Source of the DNA: Pseudomonadota bacterium
Lineage (GTDB): Bacteria; Pseudomonadota; Gammaproteobacteria; Burkholderiales; Thiobacillaceae
Direction of reading: 5' to 3'
Length of the DNA stretch: 10,521 bases
Assembly (NCBI GenBank): GCA_021802595.1
Contig: JAJZRT010000077.1
Location: 1-10,521, forward strand
Below are positions 1 through 6,016 of the stretch, piece by piece. Position numbers and translations under genes: made by a program. Positions within the stretch are counted from its first letter, which is position 1; every line of letters starts with the position of its first letter. The notes beneath the pieces were generated by a model that worked only from the letters and a program-made list of their open reading frames with translations, was not told where the DNA came from and ran no database searches.

Positions 1-357
1 TACGGACGCGTGGGCGAAGCCGATTTCATCGGCCTGCCCGGCAATCCGGTGTCAGCCTTCGTCACCTTCGGCCTCTTCGTGCGGCCCTTCCTGCTGAAAC
101 GCATGGGCGCGGCTGCTGTGCTGTATCGCGCGTTTGCGGTGCAGGCGGATTTCGGCTGGAGCAAGCCCGGCGTACGGCGTGAATTCCTGCGTGCGAAAGT
201 GCAGCCGAACGGCAGGCTGGGGCTGTTCCCGAACCAGAGCTCGGGCGTGCTGACCTCATGTGCGTGGGCCGACGGTCTCGTCGACATCGAGATCGGTCAG
301 ACCGTGCAGGCAGGTGACTGGGTGCGTTTCATTCCCTTCGCGGAGCTGCTGTCATGA
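1..357 (+). CDS. moeA: Molybdopterin molybdenumtransferase MoeA, C-terminal part (5' end outside window)
   Basis: This is the 3' end of a gene that is open from the first base of the window; about 118 codons are visible. MoeA inserts molybdate into adenylylated molybdopterin in the cytoplasm, the last common step of molybdenum cofactor synthesis. The identifying stretch is GLPGNPVSAFVTF, the conserved loop at the end of the MoCF-binding domain that contacts the substrate. It is followed by the small C-terminal beta-barrel domain (domain IV, roughly the last 75 residues), which contains the usual R-A-x-x-x-x-x-G-R-x-x-x-x-P-N-Q-S-S-G-V-L pattern. The TGA stop overlaps the moaD ATG by 4 bp (ATGA), so the two are probably translationally coupled. 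Family assignment is secure; the true start and N-terminal domains cannot be seen. Confidence 0.95.
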   Translation, partial: YGRVGEADFIGLPGNPVSAFVTFGLFVRPFLLKRMGAAAVLYRAFAVQADFGWSKPGVRREFLRAKVQPNGRLGLFPNQSSGVLTSCAWADGLVDIEIGQTVQAGDWVRFIPFAELLS

Positions 358-605
358 CGCTGCGCGTGCTGTATTTCGCCCGCCTGCGCGAACGCTTCGG
401 CGTGGCCGAGGAAAGCCTGGATTTTGCCGGTACCACCGCCGCCGACCTGGTTTCCCAGTTGCAGGCGCGCGGCGGCGCGTGGGCGGACGAACTGGCGGCA
501 GGACGGGCGTTCCGGGTGGCGGTCAACCAGGAAATCGTCGCGCTCGACACGGCCTTGCCGGACAACGCCGAAGTCGCGATTTTCCCCCCGGTGACTGGAG
601 GCTAG
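354..605 (+). CDS. moaD: Molybdopterin synthase sulfur carrier subunit MoaD
   Basis: An 83-residue ubiquitin-fold protein. MoaD is the small subunit of molybdopterin synthase; its C-terminal glycine is thiocarboxylated and donates sulfur to precursor Z bound by MoaE. The sequence has the family start (LRVLYFARLRERFG), the central VNQE stretch and the essential C-terminal end FPPVTGG with the GG pair. The length is normal. The start is fixed by a GGAG at 342-345 and the ATGA overlap with moeA. The last two codons, GGA GGC, also form the Shine-Dalgarno sequence of moaE (597-601), so the three genes are clearly one operon. Confidence 0.96.
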   Translation: MTLRVLYFARLRERFGVAEESLDFAGTTAADLVSQLQARGGAWADELAAGRAFRVAVNQEIVALDTALPDNAEVAIFPPVTGG

Positions 606-609
606 GCCG

Positions 610-1065
610 ATGAAGATCGTTGTGCAGACCGATGCTTTCGACCTCGGGATCGAGGTCGACGCGATGCGCCAGGGGCGCACCGACATCGGCGCCATCGCCA
701 GCTTTGTCGGCCTTGCGCGGGACATCAACGAAGGCAGCGGCGTGCAGGCGATGACGCTGGAGCACTACCCGGGCATGACCGAGAAGTCGCTCACCGCCCT
801 GGTCGACGAAGCCTGCGCGCGCTGGGCGCTGCTCGACGTGACGGTGATCCATCGCGTCGGGCGCCTGCTGCCGGGCGATCCCATCGTGCTGGTGGGCGTG
901 GCCAGCCACCACCGCGGCGAAGCCTTCGCTGCCTGCGAATTCATCATGGATGCCCTGAAAACCCGCGCGCCGTTCTGGAAGAAGGAAGAAACGCCGGAGG
1001 GCGAACGCTGGGTGGATGCGCGAGCCAGTGACGACGCGGCGGCGGCACGTTGGGACGAGTCCTGA
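610..1065 (+). CDS. moaE: Molybdopterin synthase catalytic subunit MoaE
   Basis: A 151-residue protein that forms the large subunit of molybdopterin synthase and converts precursor Z (cPMP) to molybdopterin using sulfur from MoaD. Visible family features are the FVGLAR(D) segment near residue 32, LEHYPGM, the IHRVGRLLPGD segment, VGVASHHRGEAF, and the KTRAPFWKKE segment. In that last segment K117 and K124/K125 match the catalytic lysines of the family (K119 and K126 in E. coli). The start has GGAGG eight bases upstream, inside the end of moaD. The gap to moaD is 4 bp. The acidic, alanine-rich C-terminal tail is unremarkable. The next gene is 154 bp away and probably separately transcribed. 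Confidence 0.96.
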   Translation: MKIVVQTDAFDLGIEVDAMRQGRTDIGAIASFVGLARDINEGSGVQAMTLEHYPGMTEKSLTALVDEACARWALLDVTVIHRVGRLLPGDPIVLVGVASHHRGEAFAACEFIMDALKTRAPFWKKEETPEGERWVDARASDDAAAARWDES

Positions 1066-1113
1066 CGCGGCTCCCGGCGGATCGCGATTCCCGCAGCCCG
1101 GGGCGAATGCAGG

Positions 1114-1119
1114 CATAAT
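1114..1119 (+). promoter_or_regulatory. Possible -10 element (CATAAT) for the cytochrome b561 gene
   Basis: CATAAT matches the sigma-70 -10 consensus at 5 of 6 bases and lies in the 154-bp gap between moaE and the b561 gene, about 100 bp before the start codon. No convincing -35 hexamer is found at 16-18 bp spacing, so this is a weak call. The remainder of the gap is GC-rich, with nothing else identifiable. Confidence 0.25.
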
Positions 1120-1219
1120 CCGTCTGGGACATGCGGGCCTCTGCTGCCTGGCAGATGCGGCCGGTTGGCCATCCGGTGCCGCGCGAACACGATGAAATCA
1201 CCTTGAACCTGGAGAGAGC

Positions 1220-1756
1220 ATGACTTTCGCGATGCGTTATTCGACCCCGGCCATTGTGCTGCACTGGCTGGTGGCCCTGCTGATTTTTGTGGCCTTTCCG
1301 CTCGGCCTGTACATGGCCGACCTGCCGCTGTCGCCCGAGAAGCTCAAGCTCTTCAGTTATCACAAATGGATCGGCGTCACCGTGTTCATGCTGGCGGGCC
1401 TGCGCGTCGTGTGGCGACTGACGCACGAGCCGCCGCCGCTGCCTGAGAGCATGACCGGCTGGCAGCGGCGCCTCACCGCCGTCACCCATGGCCTGCTGTA
1501 CGTGCTGATTCTGGTGATTCCAGTATCAGGCTGGCTGATGAGTTCGGCCAAGGGCGTGCAGACCGTATGGTTTGGTGTGCTGCCCCTGCCGGACCTGATC
1601 GGCAAGGACAAGGCCCTGGGCGAGCAACTGGGCGAACTGCATGAAGTGCTGAACTACATCATGCTGGCCCTGGTGGCCCTGCACGTGGCGGGGGCACTCA
1701 AGCACCACTTCATCGAGCGCCAACCCTTCCTCCAGCGCATGAGCCTGCGCGGCTGA
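1220..1756 (+). CDS. Cytochrome b561 family diheme membrane protein
   Basis: A 178-residue protein of the bacterial cytochrome b561 (CybB) family, a four-helix integral membrane protein that binds two b hemes and passes electrons from quinol. Expected heme histidines are present: H15 in the opening segment (STPAIVLHWLVALLIF), H48 (SYHKWIGV), H141 and H155 in the last helix (HEVLNYIMLALVALHVAGALKHH split around them). The spacing closely follows E. coli CybB (H13, H45, H137, H151). Transmembrane segments lie at about residues 12-32, 48-66, 90-108 and 143-163. A GGAGAG lies just before the ATG. It is followed, after a long gap, by a YceI protein; b561 and YceI genes are neighbours in E. coli too (yceJ-yceI). 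The electron acceptor is unknown. Confidence 0.93.
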   Translation: MTFAMRYSTPAIVLHWLVALLIFVAFPLGLYMADLPLSPEKLKLFSYHKWIGVTVFMLAGLRVVWRLTHEPPPLPESMTGWQRRLTAVTHGLLYVLILVIPVSGWLMSSAKGVQTVWFGVLPLPDLIGKDKALGEQLGELHEVLNYIMLALVALHVAGALKHHFIERQPFLQRMSLRG

Positions 1757-1757
1757 A

Positions 1758-1792
1758 AGTCAGCCCGGCGGCCGCTGGCCGTCGGCTTGACT
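1758..1792 (+). terminator. Strong hairpin just after the b561 stop codon, possible terminator
   Basis: Starting two bases after the TGA, GTCAGCC-C-GGCGGCC pairs with GGCCGTC-GGC-TTGAC around a GCT loop, giving about 14 base pairs (one G-U) with one bulged base on each side. There is no run of T directly after it, so it may act as a 3' end stabiliser or a weak terminator rather than a classic intrinsic terminator. Confidence 0.4.
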
Positions 1793-2144
1793 CGTGTCGC
1801 GCGCCGTCTTCCCTTTCCGGCGCGCCGGCAATCTTTCTTCGCCTGTTCCGCTTCCGGCCCCCTGGGCTCACGGGGCCCTCCGGGTGCGTTCCGTTTTTCC
1901 GCAGCATGTCGGGTTTCCATCATCCCGTTGCGCCGAACGGCAAGCTTCGTGCCGCCTGGGTGATTTCAACCATCTGTTTTTATTGATTGTTTTTGTTCTC
2001 TTTGCTGGTGCTGATGCGGGCACAGCGGTTGCAAGCCTTGACCCCGCTTCCCGGAAAAACATGACGAACGGGAAGGAGGAGATGGTCCGGCCGCCTTGCG
2101 GCCATTACGAATGAATCAGGATGTTCAGCCAGAAGGAGCATCGG
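1793..2144. other. Long gene-free region upstream of yceI
   Basis: No credible gene was found here; reading frames on both strands lack codon bias and family resemblance. The first half is GC-rich and contains a 12-bp palindrome CCGGCGCGCCGG (1817-1828) and a GGCCCC/GGGGCC hairpin with a 10-base loop (1856-1877), with TTTTT some 15 bases beyond. The region 1974-2003 is abruptly AT-rich with T-tracts and may be bent. The second half contains the sigma-54 promoter candidate described separately. A 5-bp-armed repeat CGGCA-N7-TGCCG is centred near 1946. Confidence 0.6.
2017..2033 (+). promoter_or_regulatory. Sigma-54 (RpoN) -24/-12 promoter candidate for yceI
   Basis: The sequence C-GGGCAC-AGCGG-TTGCA matches the sigma-54 consensus YTGGCACRNNNNTTGCW at every defined base except the first T (G here). 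The GG and GC pairs have the required spacing. The inferred start is near 2044, giving a leader of about 100 bases before the yceI ATG at 2145. The AT-rich, possibly bent tract at 1974-2003 lies just upstream, where a bend or IHF site would help looping. The activator is unknown. Confidence 0.55.
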
Positions 2145-2747
2145 ATGATACGTTTGGTCATGTCCACCGCGCTGCTTGTCTGGGCCGTTTCCGCCCAGGC
2201 CGCACCCGAAACCTACATCATCGACAACAGCCGTACCGCGTCCCAATTCAGCTACCGTTACCTGGGCATGTCCAGCCAGACCAACCGCTTCGAACGCATC
2301 AGCGGTACGGTGGTGTTCGATCGTGCCGCGCAGTCCGGATGGGCCGACGTGATCATCGACGCCACCTCGGTGAGCACCGGCCAGCCCCTGCTGGATGCGC
2401 AGATGCAGGCAGCGGATTTTTTCGATACCGCCAACTATCCGGTGATCACCTTCCGGTCCGGCAAGATGGTCCTGAACGGCGACCAGTCGAGCCTGGCGGG
2501 CGATCTCACGATCAAGGGCGTGACCCGGCCGGTGACGCTTGCCGTCAGCCACTTCCAGTGTGCCCAGGACCCCGCCGTGCAGGTGGATACCTGTGGTGCC
2601 CAGGCAACCGTCACGGTGAAGCGTTCGGACTTCAACATGGGCAAATACCGTTTCCTCGTCAGCAACGACATCACGCTCAATCTGGTGCTGAAAGCGGTCA
2701 AGGCGCAGCCCTACCTGCAGGTGGCGAGCCGCGACCCCGTCCGGTAA
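2145..2747 (+). CDS. YceI family periplasmic protein
   Basis: A 200-residue protein with an N-terminal signal peptide (MIRLVMSTALLVWAVSAQA, cut before APETY) followed by a single YceI lipocalin-like domain. YceI proteins are periplasmic beta-barrels that bind polyprenyl or other hydrophobic molecules; their exact role is unsettled. Typical features are the opening Y-x-I-D-x-x-x-S region, the DFFDTANYPVITFRS segment, the LTIKGVTRPVTL segment, and the end of the barrel (KYRFLVSNDITLNL). Two cysteines in FQCAQDPAVQVDTCG could form a disulfide. ATG 2145 was chosen over in-frame ATG 2121 because AAGGAG (2133-2138) is six bases upstream and the signal peptide then starts normally. It probably has its own promoter, possibly sigma-54-dependent. 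Confidence 0.93.
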   Translation: MIRLVMSTALLVWAVSAQAAPETYIIDNSRTASQFSYRYLGMSSQTNRFERISGTVVFDRAAQSGWADVIIDATSVSTGQPLLDAQMQAADFFDTANYPVITFRSGKMVLNGDQSSLAGDLTIKGVTRPVTLAVSHFQCAQDPAVQVDTCGAQATVTVKRSDFNMGKYRFLVSNDITLNLVLKAVKAQPYLQVASRDPVR

Positions 2748-2753
2748 AAGGGC

Positions 2754-2759
2754 TAAAAT
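2754..2759 (+). promoter_or_regulatory. Possible -10 element (TAAAAT) for rlhA
   Basis: TAAAAT, seven bases after the yceI stop codon, matches the sigma-70 -10 consensus at 5 of 6 bases. A hexamer 17 bp upstream (GCGACC) matches TTGACA at only three. If it is real, transcription begins near 2766, almost on the first possible rlhA start codon. The ATG at 2758 within this element is out of frame with rlhA. Confidence 0.3.
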
Positions 2760-2765
2760 GGCGTT

Positions 2766-4730
2766 TTGCCGGTCGAAACGCCTCCCGTGGAACCCCATCA
2801 ACTCGAACTGCTCGCGCCCGCGCGCGACGCCGGCATCGGCATCGAAGCCGTCAACCACGGCGCCGATGCCGTGTACATTGGCGGACCGTCGTTCGGCGCG
2901 CGCGCGGCGGCATCCAACGACATAGCCGACATCGCGCGGCTGGCGGCGCACGCCCACCGCTTCAATGCGCGCGTGTTCGTCACCCTCAACACCATCCTCG
3001 CCGACGACGAGCTGGAGCCGGCGCGCAAACAGATCGGGCAGCTCTACGATGCCGGGGTCGACGCGCTCATCATCCAGGACATGGGCCTGCTGGAACTCGA
3101 CCTGCCGCCGATCCAGCTGCACGCCAGCACGCAGTGCGACATCCGCACGCCGGAGAAGGCGCGCTTCCTGCAGGACGTGGGGCTGAGTCAGGTCGTTCTC
3201 GCGCGCGAGCTCGATCTTGAACAGATCGCCGCCATCCGCGCCGCCACCCGACCTGAGACCACGCTCGAATTCTTCGTCCATGGCGCGTTGTGCGTCGCCT
3301 ACAGCGGCCAGTGCTATATCAGCCACGCCCACACCGGTCGCAGCGCAAACCGCGGCGACTGCTCGCAGGCCTGCCGCCTGCCGTACCAGGTCACCGACAT
3401 GGAAGGCCGCATCGTCGCGCACGACAAGCACGTGCTGTCGATGAAGGACAACAACCAGAGCACCAACCTCGAAGCGCTGGTCGACGCCGGCATCCGCAGC
3501 TTCAAGATCGAGGGGCGCTACAAGGACGTGGGCTACGTGAAGAACCTCACCGCCCACTACCGCACGCTGCTCGACGACATCATCGAACGCCGTCCCGGGT
3601 TCGCGCGCGCGTCCTCCGGCCGCACCACCTTCAGCTTCATGCCCGACCCCAACCAGAACTTCAACCGCGAGTTCACCGACTATTTCGTCGGCGGCCGCAA
3701 GGACGACATCGGCGCGTTCGACACGCCGAAGAATCCCGGCCTGCCGATCGGTCATGTGACCAGGCTGGGCGACAAGTGGGTCGAACTCGAAACCGACGAC
3801 CCTGCCACAGTGCTCAACAATGGCGACGGCCTCTGCTACTACACCTTGCAGAAGGATTTGGCCGGCCTGGCGATCAACCGCGCCGAGAAGGTGAGCGAGG
3901 GCGTGTGGCGGGTGTTTCCGAAGGATCCGCTGGCGAGCTTCAAGGACTTGCGCGCGGGCACGCTGGTCAACCGCAATCGGGACATGAACTGGATGCGCAT
4001 GCTGGACAGGCCCTCCAGCGAACGCCGCATCGGCGTATGGCTGCGGCTGGCGGAAACCGCGGAGGGGTTCTCGCTGACGCTGACCGACGAAGATGGCCAC
4101 AGCGTGACGGTGAACGCTGTGCACGCCAAGGAACCGGCCAGGGATTCCGCCAAAGCGGAGGCCAGCTTGCGCGAGCATCTGGGTAAGTTCGGGGCCACGC
4201 ACTTTGCCCCGATGGGCATCGCGCTGGACCTGGCGCAAGCCTGGTTCGTTCCCGCGTCCTGCCTCAACGCCCTGCGCCGCGATGCCGTGGCCGCACTGGA
4301 CGCCGCGCGCTCAGCGGCGTATCGGCGCCCGCCACGCGTGCAGGCAGTCGAGCCGCCGGCGATCTATCCCGAGGACACGCTCTCCTATCTGGCCAACGTC
4401 TACAACCACAAGGCGCGCGATTTCTACGCGAAGCACGGCGTCCGGATCATTGCCGCCGCCTACGAGAGCCATGAGGAAACCGGCGAAGTCTCGCTGATGA
4501 TCACCAAGCACTGCGTGCGCTACTCGCTGAGCCTGTGCCCCAAGCAGGCCAGGGGTGTCACCGGCGTGCAGGGCACGGTGCGCGCGGCGCCGCTGACGCT
4601 GATCAACGGCAGCGAAAAACTGACCCTGCGCTTCGATTGCAAGCCGTGCGAAATGCACGTGATGGGGAAACTCAAGCCGGCGGTCGCCCGGAACAGCGTA
4701 CCCCTGACCTTCTATCGGACACGTCCCTGA
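2766..4730 (+). CDS. rlhA: 23S rRNA 5-hydroxycytidine C2501 synthase RlhA (peptidase U32 family)
   Basis: A 654-residue protein that lines up along its whole length with E. coli RlhA (YdcP, 653 residues), as I recall that sequence. RlhA hydroxylates C2501 of 23S rRNA in the peptidyl transferase centre and depends on an iron-sulfur cluster and prephenate. Matching blocks include LELLAPARDA, the GADAVYIGGPSFGAR segment, FVTLNTIL-DDELEPA, LHASTQCDIRT, and the U32 signature GALCVAYSGQC through SANRGDCSQACRLPY. The signature cysteines are C176, C183, C199 and C203. The C-terminal part has LANVYN-KAR-FY, ITKHC, LCPKQA and FDCKPCEMHV. The start is uncertain: TTG 2766 or GTG 2787, both in frame and neither with a clear Shine-Dalgarno; GTG gives a length closer to E. 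coli at the N-terminus. Confidence 0.95.
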   Translation: MPVETPPVEPHQLELLAPARDAGIGIEAVNHGADAVYIGGPSFGARAAASNDIADIARLAAHAHRFNARVFVTLNTILADDELEPARKQIGQLYDAGVDALIIQDMGLLELDLPPIQLHASTQCDIRTPEKARFLQDVGLSQVVLARELDLEQIAAIRAATRPETTLEFFVHGALCVAYSGQCYISHAHTGRSANRGDCSQACRLPYQVTDMEGRIVAHDKHVLSMKDNNQSTNLEALVDAGIRSFKIEGRYKDVGYVKNLTAHYRTLLDDIIERRPGFARASSGRTTFSFMPDPNQNFNREFTDYFVGGRKDDIGAFDTPKNPGLPIGHVTRLGDKWVELETDDPATVLNNGDGLCYYTLQKDLAGLAINRAEKVSEGVWRVFPKDPLASFKDLRAGTLVNRNRDMNWMRMLDRPSSERRIGVWLRLAETAEGFSLTLTDEDGHSVTVNAVHAKEPARDSAKAEASLREHLGKFGATHFAPMGIALDLAQAWFVPASCLNALRRDAVAALDAARSAAYRRPPRVQAVEPPAIYPEDTLSYLANVYNHKARDFYAKHGVRIIAAAYESHEETGEVSLMITKHCVRYSLSLCPKQARGVTGVQGTVRAAPLTLINGSEKLTLRFDCKPCEMHVMGKLKPAVARNSVPLTFYRTRP

Positions 4731-4742
4731 GCGGTCCCCCGG

Positions 4743-4768
4743 GCAGGGACGGCTGCGGCCGGTCCTGC
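4743..4768. terminator. Hairpin between convergent rlhA and DUF599 genes
   Basis: GCAGGGAC-GGC pairs with GCC-G-GTCCTGC around a TGCG loop, giving about ten base pairs with one bulged G on each side. It sits in the 51-bp gap between the two convergent stop codons, so it could end transcription from both sides. No long T run follows directly on either strand (TTTATTT begins about 11 bases later on the plus strand). Confidence 0.4.
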
Positions 4769-4781
4769 TGCGGAAGCTGGT

Positions 4782-5531
4782 TTATTTGGCGTACTTGTGG
4801 TGCATCGGAACGACCGGCGCGTTCTGTGACGACGCGGTGAATTCGGCTTGGGATTCGCGTACCTCCAGGCATTCGCTGCGGTCCAGCCGGTAGAGGGCAA
4901 GGACCAGGCCAGCCGAGGAGATCAGCAGGAAGTAGGGGCCGAACAGCCAGAACACCAGCGGAATGGCGAAAAAGAAGGCCCGCATGCCGATCGCGAACAT
5001 GTTGCCGGCGCGATTCAGGCGATGCGCCACCGCCCGCGGGGCAAGCGCGTGGTGCGTGCCGGGCTCCGGCACGTTCACCATGAACAGCACATGGTTGGCC
5101 AGGCGCACGGACATGGCGAAGGCGAAGAAGGCGACGATGAAATCCACCAGCAGCATCATGACCTTCAGAATCCACAGCGTGGTGGCATGCGAACCGCCGA
5201 TGCTCAGAACGTGCCAACTGTGCGAGATGTTATCCGCCTGGCCGGACAGGGTCAGCGTGCCGATGATGAGCAGCGCCGCGGTGGAGGCCATGAGCGAGGG
5301 GGCCATGATGAAGTTGCGCAGCGTCTGTACCGCCATGATGTCCTTGGCGGAGTTGCTGCGCATGACGTGTTCCACCCACAGCCTGCGCGACAGGGCGTTG
5401 ACGCCGTGGATGCTATAGGTGGGGTTTTCCCGTACCTTCATGTTGAGGAACAGGTAATACGCGGCCACGCACGCCGCGCTGATCACGAACGCGACAAGAT
5501 CGGTTACAAATTCTTCGGCAAACAATTCCAT
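4782..5531 (-). CDS. DUF599 family integral membrane protein
   Basis: A 249-residue membrane protein matching the DUF599 family, whose function is unknown. The family pattern is visible in RRLWVEHVMR, then I-M-A-V-Q-T-L-R-N, then MASTAALLIIGTL. Likely membrane segments are at residues 9-30, 74-95, 118-145 and 180-215; the C-terminal tail of about 35 residues is hydrophilic. ATG 5531 is the only start that keeps the first membrane helix, because an in-frame TGA lies a few codons upstream. The purine-rich AGAGG abuts the ATG directly, which is unusually close for a ribosome binding site. It is 49 bp downstream of the 65-codon gene on the same strand with no evident terminator between, so both probably share the sigma-54 promoter. 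Confidence 0.88.
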   Translation of the reverse strand: MELFAEEFVTDLVAFVISAACVAAYYLFLNMKVRENPTYSIHGVNALSRRLWVEHVMRSNSAKDIMAVQTLRNFIMAPSLMASTAALLIIGTLTLSGQADNISHSWHVLSIGGSHATTLWILKVMMLLVDFIVAFFAFAMSVRLANHVLFMVNVPEPGTHHALAPRAVAHRLNRAGNMFAIGMRAFFFAIPLVFWLFGPYFLLISSAGLVLALYRLDRSECLEVRESQAEFTASSQNAPVVPMHHKYAK

Positions 5532-5580
5532 CCTCTCGGTATCCTGGTCGATTCAGCGGTCATGTGGGGTTGCAGGACGC

Positions 5581-5778
5581 TTACAGCGCACCCTGGGCAT
5601 GATGGATGCCGTGTGCCACAGACGTGGTGTCGGACAGCGCGCAAACCGTCCCGAGCGGGGCCGGGTTCTGGCCCGGAACGGACGGGTGGTCGACCTGGCG
5701 CAGCAGGACGTTGAATTGATGCTGGTTGCCGATATTCGCAAAGGCCAGGGCGTTGAGGATTTTGGTCATGTGGTTCAT
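5581..5778 (-). CDS. Small protein of unknown function (65 residues), putative sigma-54 target
   Basis: I do not recognise a family. The gene encodes 65 residues starting MNHMTKILNALAFANIGNQH and ending HHAQGAL. It has no convincing signal peptide or membrane helix, one cysteine (C46), seven histidines and a Q/N-rich first half. Third codon positions are overwhelmingly G or C, as in the neighbouring real genes, which supports that it is translated. ATG 5778 has GAGAG six bases upstream. A longer reading from TTG 5811 would begin upstream of the inferred sigma-54 start (about 5808), which favours the ATG. DUF599 follows 49 bp later on the same strand. The overlapping plus-strand frame lacks a ribosome binding site and shows no family resemblance. 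Its role is unknown; it could be a small effector or regulatory partner of the membrane protein. Confidence 0.6.
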   Translation of the reverse strand: MNHMTKILNALAFANIGNQHQFNVLLRQVDHPSVPGQNPAPLGTVCALSDTTSVAHGIHHAQGAL

Positions 5779-5819
5779 GGCATGCTCTCTGTCAGGAGTG
5801 GTAGTTGCCAATTAATTAC

Positions 5820-5835
5820 GCATATTGTGTGCCAG
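5820..5835 (-). promoter_or_regulatory. Sigma-54 (RpoN) -24/-12 promoter for the 65-codon gene
   Basis: Read on the minus strand, C-TGGCAC-ACAAT-ATGC matches YTGGCACRNNNNTTGCW at 11 of 13 defined bases, with a full TGGCAC and correctly spaced GG and GC pairs; the differences are A for T in the -12 box and G after it. Transcription would start near 5808, about 30 bases before the ATG at 5778. Possible activator sites lie 100-200 bp upstream, next to a gene for an NtrC-type activator. Confidence 0.6.
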
Positions 5836-5855
5836 ATACGTAACATTATGTTTAT

Positions 5856-5868
5856 AAAGTAATTGTTT
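5856..5868 (-). promoter_or_regulatory. Weak IHF-like site between activator sites and sigma-54 promoter
   Basis: The minus-strand sequence AAACAATTACTTT matches the IHF consensus WATCAANNNNTTR at 7 of 9 defined bases. It is centred about 54 bp upstream of the inferred sigma-54 start, between the -24 box and the nearest GTTGC-N5-GCAAC repeat, where a bend would assist looping. The surrounding 60 bp are AT-rich, so chance matches are likely. Confidence 0.2.
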
Positions 5869-5899
5869 GTTCTTGGTTTGCGCGGACAAGAAATGAAGC

Positions 5900-5914
5900 G
5901 TTGCCTAATGCAAC
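5900..5914. promoter_or_regulatory. Inverted repeat GTTGC-N5-GCAAC, copy 1 (putative activator site)
   Basis: GTTGC-CTAAT-GCAAC is a perfect 15-bp inverted repeat with 5-bp arms. Its centre is about 99 bp upstream of the sigma-54 start inferred at about 5808 on the minus strand, a usual distance for an NtrC-type enhancer site. Confidence 0.55.
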
Positions 5915-5966
5915 TAATCATTTTGTCTTTCGATCCGTAACTCGATGTAATCAAAATGAAAAACGA

Positions 5967-5981
5967 GTTGCCGTGCACAAC
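5967..5981. promoter_or_regulatory. Inverted repeat GTTGC-N5-ACAAC, copy 2 (putative activator site)
   Basis: GTTGC-CGTGC-ACAAC has the same 15-bp layout as the other two copies with one changed arm base (A for G). It is centred about 166 bp upstream of the inferred sigma-54 start. A further lone half-site GTTGC lies at 5983-5987. Confidence 0.45.
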
Positions 5982-6001
5982 TGTTGCAATCTGTGTTATT
6001 T

Positions 6002-6016
6002 GTTGCAAATTGCAAC
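6002..6016. promoter_or_regulatory. Inverted repeat GTTGC-N5-GCAAC, copy 3 (enhancer site and/or kinase operator)
   Basis: GTTGC-AAATT-GCAAC is a perfect copy. It is about 201 bp upstream of the minus-strand sigma-54 start, and it directly abuts the TATACT box of the divergent kinase promoter, filling its -35/-10 spacer. A protein bound here could block or remodel kinase-gene transcription. Confidence 0.55.

Noticed and set aside
1817..1828. 12-bp perfect palindrome CCGGCGCGCCGG as an operator
   Set aside because: Short self-complementary GC strings are common by chance in this composition and no second copy was seen.
1794..2114. Plus-strand 106-codon frame in the gap before yceI
   Set aside because: No Shine-Dalgarno, no family resemblance, composition changes abruptly across it, and it contains the sigma-54 promoter candidate.
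2758..2924. ATG at 2758 with AAAGGG upstream as an alternative gene start before rlhA
   Set aside because: Its frame differs from rlhA, ends at a TAG near 2924 and has no coding character; the ATG is better explained as part of the TAAAAT box.
1980..4238. A 752-codon open frame on the minus strand, opposite yceI and rlhA
   Set aside because: It is rich in H, V, G, R and A as expected for the reverse frame of a GC-biased gene, resembles no family, and lies opposite two securely identified proteins. Absence of stop codons follows from high GC at third positions.
5599..5862. Plus-strand 87-codon frame opposite the 65-codon gene
   Set aside because: It has no ribosome binding site, its 3' end runs into the AT-rich promoter region, and the opposite strand has better codon bias and an upstream promoter.
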